This document shows positions 61,367-64,000 of a stretch of 64,000 bases of DNA, in pieces. The notes beneath the pieces were generated by a model. The model searched no databases. It was not told the DNA's origin and worked only from the letters and a program-made list of their open reading frames with translations. The DNA comes from Pholis gunnellus. Its lineage: Eukaryota; Chordata; Actinopteri; Perciformes; Pholidae. The DNA lies in contig OU342811.1 of NCBI GenBank assembly GCA_910591455.2, forward strand, positions 3,907,947-3,971,946, written 5' to 3'. Both the position numbers and the translations under genes were made by a program. Each line of letters starts with the position of its first letter. Positions within the stretch are counted from its first letter, which is position 1.

Positions 61367-62060
61367 GAGTAATGAAGCCATTGTGGCAGTGTACTCTGGA
61401 ACATTTTATTTCGCTTACTCCCTTTATGTCTCAACAAAGTAGAGCACCATCAGCGGGTGTATAGTACCTCTAATCACAGTACTGGATGTACCCAGGTGAA
61501 ACTCTGCCCCGCAGGTAAAGAACATTGTCGGTGTTATAACAGCTTTTACGCAACAGCTAACAACTGTGGAAGTACTGTCTGAACAGATGTTCTTCAGAGT
61601 GTTCTTTTAAATTTGAAAAATAAACTTAATAAACTGATTTATGAAGATTTATTCAAATCACACCTGATTGTTCACTTTAAAGAGAACAGTGTGAGAACAG
61701 TCTTTGCTGTCAGGATTTGGGTTGTTTGCTTGTCAAAGACACAAGTGCAATAGAAAGAAACACCCATGGAGGATGCCCACAGGGAGGATACTGGATAAGC
61801 CCAATTGAAACCTGGACAGACCACCCCTACCTCCCATTCTTCAGCTCGGCCCGGTCGTGCTGCAAGGGGACAATAGTCTGTAGACTGATCTGATACAGAT
61901 CTGTTATTCCAGTGGGATCACAGCAGAACATGCGTCTTCCCTCTCTGTCTCGGCATGTTTCACCTTATGCTGCCGTGGTCGTCACGTTAATCTGATGGCA
62001 TTCATTTTTGCTATGCTGTAATACAGACCGTATTGGAGGTGTATCAGCCATCCCTAACCA
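60531..62060. other. No gene seen; one AT array
   Basis: (AT)19 at 61326-61363. Minus-strand frames near 60680-61146 are unassigned. Nothing else is recognisable. Confidence 0.45.
61326..61363. repeat. (AT)19 microsatellite
   Basis: Uninterrupted AT run of about 38 bp. Confidence 0.96.
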
Positions 62061-62068
62061 GGGCACAG

Positions 62069-62277
62069 TAGGGTTGAGCCATTTAAAGAATATTTGGGCT
62101 TTTGGTGATTAGCTGAGTACATCTAGTTGTTGTTTTTTGTGGGCGATGTTTGTCTAATCTCATGCTCTGCCGGAGAAGAACGTCTGCTCAGACAGAGAGA
62201 GGGAGAGTTGGGGCAAATATTTTGTCAATTGCCAGTTGCTAGGCTGACGGAAAATGTTAACATATTGTCCAACCCTA
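62069..62277. mobile_element. Decayed hAT-like MITE, about 209 bp
   Basis: The left end TAGGGTTGAGCCATTTAA and the right end, read on the minus strand as TAGGGTTGGACAATATGTTA, share an 8-bp perfect inverted terminal word and resemble the widespread teleost TAGGGTTGGGC(A/G)ATAT repeat ends. The flanks GGGCACAG and CAGCACCA are not an exact duplication. No coding capacity. Confidence 0.5.
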
Positions 62278-62454
62278 CAGCACCACTCCAGGGTCATGGC
62301 AGGTCTTGAAATTGGCCCAAATTGCAATCTATACAAGAATCGCTCTCGACAAAAACATTGCCAATGGAAAGTCAATTTGGATCATATTTTGTGGTGGACG
62401 CACAAATTAAACACATCCATGTGACATATTATTCAATTCCTCCAAAGTCAACTT

Positions 62455-62530
62455 ATGGCGGGCGGTTGTGAAGGTGGATGGGTCCAGCAAACACAGGGCT
62501 TTCAATCACGAGGCTGGTGTTTGATACTGT
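62455..62530 (+). repeat. Dispersed repeat family D, weak copy 3
   Basis: GGCGGTTGTGAAGGTGGATG, then GGTCCAGCAAACACAGGGCTTTC, read in pieces, and a GTGTTTGATACTGTGTG block parallel the core of family D. Divergence is high. Confidence 0.4.
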
Positions 62531-63224
62531 GTGTATCAGGGTGTCTTTGTGGATTCGTTGCCTCATCTTTCGTTTTGTAACGTAGTAGTAGTATCATACC
62601 GCATCGTCCAGGAAGTCATTCTGAGCAACAACAAACACAACTGCAGATACATGTCCCTGTACACAAAAACAATAGATTTCATGTTTCTAATGCTCGCCGA
62701 TCCCACTTACTGTCTAAAACTCTATTTGCACTGCATTTGAACTAAGTATTTCTACCGTATCATGCTAAACAAAAATAAACGTATACCTATTGCTCATCTT
62801 TTATAACAGGGATGGCCAAATGTTTGAGGGTATAAAACCAATGATAAAATCCACTTGACTTCCGTGAACTTTTCCCAACGTTTCTTATCATTTCAGCGCT
62901 TGATCGCAGTCTTCGGTTCGGTTCCGCCATGTTTACCTAACAAACTGAGGTCAACCTTTTCACCGACTAGTAATCAATGTAGGTCAAGTAGATGTTTGAC
63001 ATCCAGTGTTCAAACTAGCGATGGGACGAGCGACACTGGTGCATCAGCACTGTGCCGAGAGCTCAAGAGGGAAACCTCGTATCGGTGCGTGTATTGCTTT
63101 AAGAAAGAATCACGTGACCGATACAGGAACTGTGTCGTTTGGATGTGCCGCGCCAAAGTGTGTTTATCAGGAAACAAACTGTATCAACATGTCGTGGGTT
63201 TGTCGGATGGAGTTTTGCTTGATC

Positions 63225-64000
63225 ATGGATCGTCCTAGGAAGTTTTCCCCGGTGTGGAATAATTTTGATCTCGTGACGCCAAACAAGGTAAATCTTTTTC
63301 TCCTTTATATACTATTTTTTACGGTGGCGCATTGCAATCACTTTATCAGTTTATCAAGTGAATGACCTGTGATTCATATGATAGTCAGTTAAAGAGCCTT
63401 ACAGTTGCTTTATTCATGTCATCATGTAATTATGAGATCCTGATCTCGTAATCATGAGATAGGGTGTCTATTTTGTTTAACAAGTGAATGCAATGTTCTG
63501 GTAAGAGGTTTGAATTGTTTTCAGATAAATTAACTTTTTATGTTATTGTAGGTGAAGTGTCGGCTCTGCTCCACAGAGCTATCTTATATCAATAAGAGCA
63601 CTTCATCAATGCTGAGGCATTATAGAGCTCGGCATGGCAATGAAGAATTGGCAGATACTCGTGAGAGTACCCCAGGTATGTTAAAATTCTCTCTAAAAAT
63701 TGTGCTAAAAAAAAACATGCATGCAAAACGACAGGCTCCAGGCCTGGTATCGAACCTCCAACCCTCTTGCTGTGAGGCGACAGTGCTAACCACTACACCA
63801 CCATGTCGTCTTATGTCTATTTGATATTGTTTGTAAGAATTACAGTCCTTTTATTAAGCTTTTGACAAAATAGTTCCTTTTGGCTTGCAGTTCCTAACAA
63901 GCAAGCAGTGGATGAGGCAGTGGTCAATATGATCATCAAAGACTGTCAGCCACTCAGCTTTGTTGAAAATGAGGGATTCAGGGAGCTCCTGAAGCTTATT
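63225..64000 (+). CDS. BED zinc finger / hAT transposase-like gene, 5' part (three exons, runs off the window)
   Basis: Predicted exons are 63225-63287, 63552-63675 and 63891-64000 (continuing). They join into 99 codons without a stop. Exon 1 ends in AAG before GTAAAT; exon 2 follows TTGTAG and ends before GTATGT in phase 1; exon 3 follows CTTGCAG. The start at 63225 has A at -3 and G at +4, better than the in-frame ATG at 63207. Residues 7-49 form a BED finger: W11 in SPVWNNF, zinc ligands C24 and C27 (CRLC), H44 and H49 (LRHYRARH). Residues 69-99 (VDEAVVNMIIKDCQPLSFVE, then NEGFRELLKL) match the segment after the BED finger in ZBED/hAT proteins. The family binds DNA in the nucleus through the BED finger; full members carry an RNase H-like catalytic core and a C-terminal dimerisation region, which would lie beyond 64000. 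Whether it is an active transposase, a relic or a domesticated ZBED gene cannot be decided here. Confidence 0.85.
63735..63805 (-). repeat. tRNA-like SINE fragment inside intron 2 of the hAT gene
   Basis: On the minus strand the fragment reads like a Pol III promoter. An A-box-like TAGTGGTTAGC (complement of 63785-63795) is followed about 30 bp later by a B-box-like GGTATCGAACC block (63746-63756; GGTTCGATACC on the minus strand), close to the GGTTCGANNCC consensus. The intervening GTCGCCTCACAGCAAGA is a common tRNA-related teleost SINE stretch. It has no acceptor-stem pairing that would make it a working tRNA gene. It lies wholly within the predicted intron 63676-63890. Confidence 0.6.

Larger units (their letters stand above)
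63016..64000 (+). mobile_element. Probable left end of a hAT transposon carrying the BED/transposase gene
   Basis: At 63016 the sequence TAGCGATGGGACGAGCGACAC resembles a hAT terminal inverted repeat. It is followed by short repeated motifs (GACACTGGTGC, GCACTGTGCCGAG, GATACAGGAACTGTGTCG) of the sort found in subterminal transposase-binding regions, about 210 bp upstream of the BED-finger start codon. The candidate 8-bp target duplication just outside would be 63008-63015 (GTTCAAAC). The right end is off-window, so this is an inference. A competing hAT-like start, CAGGGATGGCCAAA, lies at 62808. Confidence 0.5.

Overview
This window looks like nuclear DNA from a ray-finned fish, probably a percomorph teleost. 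The evidence is very dense (CA)n/(TG)n microsatellites, a tRNA-derived SINE with an L2-clade LINE-type tail, short terminal-inverted-repeat elements of kinds I remember from percomorph genomes, and hAT-type transposons. There is no operon, no phage and no CRISPR array. Family assignments come from sequence reading and memory; no database search was run.

Only one protein-coding gene is well supported. At the right edge, 63225 to beyond 64000 on the + strand, there is the start of a three-exon gene. It encodes a BED-type zinc finger followed by the N-terminal helix of a hAT transposase (ZBED family). Its two introns have consensus GT/AG borders and keep the frame, and intron 2 carries a tRNA-like SINE fragment. 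A hAT-like terminal motif at 63016 suggests that this is the left end of a transposon and not a settled host gene, but the other end lies outside the window.

The remaining 63 kb is intergenic or intronic. From left to right: a short TIR element at 223-480; dispersed repeats near 2.7, 5.5 and 14.9 kb; a decayed 38-41 bp tandem repeat at 11.4 kb; a 1.3 kb non-autonomous hAT element of the ZMYM1-like type at 11859-13180; and a large 40-bp minisatellite at 17.5-18.2 kb, open in all six frames. Next come a 22-bp purine-rich minisatellite at 22.7-23.3 kb and a family found as an inverted pair at 20.2-20.7 and 32.5-32.9 kb. A second, inverted copy of the ZMYM1-like element lies at 35.2-36.4 kb. A dispersed repeat at 36.8-37.2 kb holds a perfect estrogen-response-element palindrome and a perfect IR1 nuclear-receptor palindrome. 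After that come a 430-bp pyrimidine-rich tract at 40.7-41.1 kb, three SINE copies (10.5, 42.5 and 45.1 kb), and a 28-bp perfect palindrome abutting facing CA and TG arrays at 46.4-46.65 kb. A well-preserved 511-bp hAT element with a perfect 8-bp target duplication lies at 47006-47516, and LINE-type tails are at 34.0 and 56.2 kb.

I found no reverse transcriptase domain and no tRNA or rRNA gene. Apart from the hAT gene at the right edge, I found no exon I could defend. Most longer open frames are products of simple repeats. I see no new biological system. The most useful observations are the transposon-borne receptor motifs, the cruciform-prone palindrome next to CA/TG arrays, the matched pair of deletion-derivative hAT elements, and the incoming hAT/BED gene.
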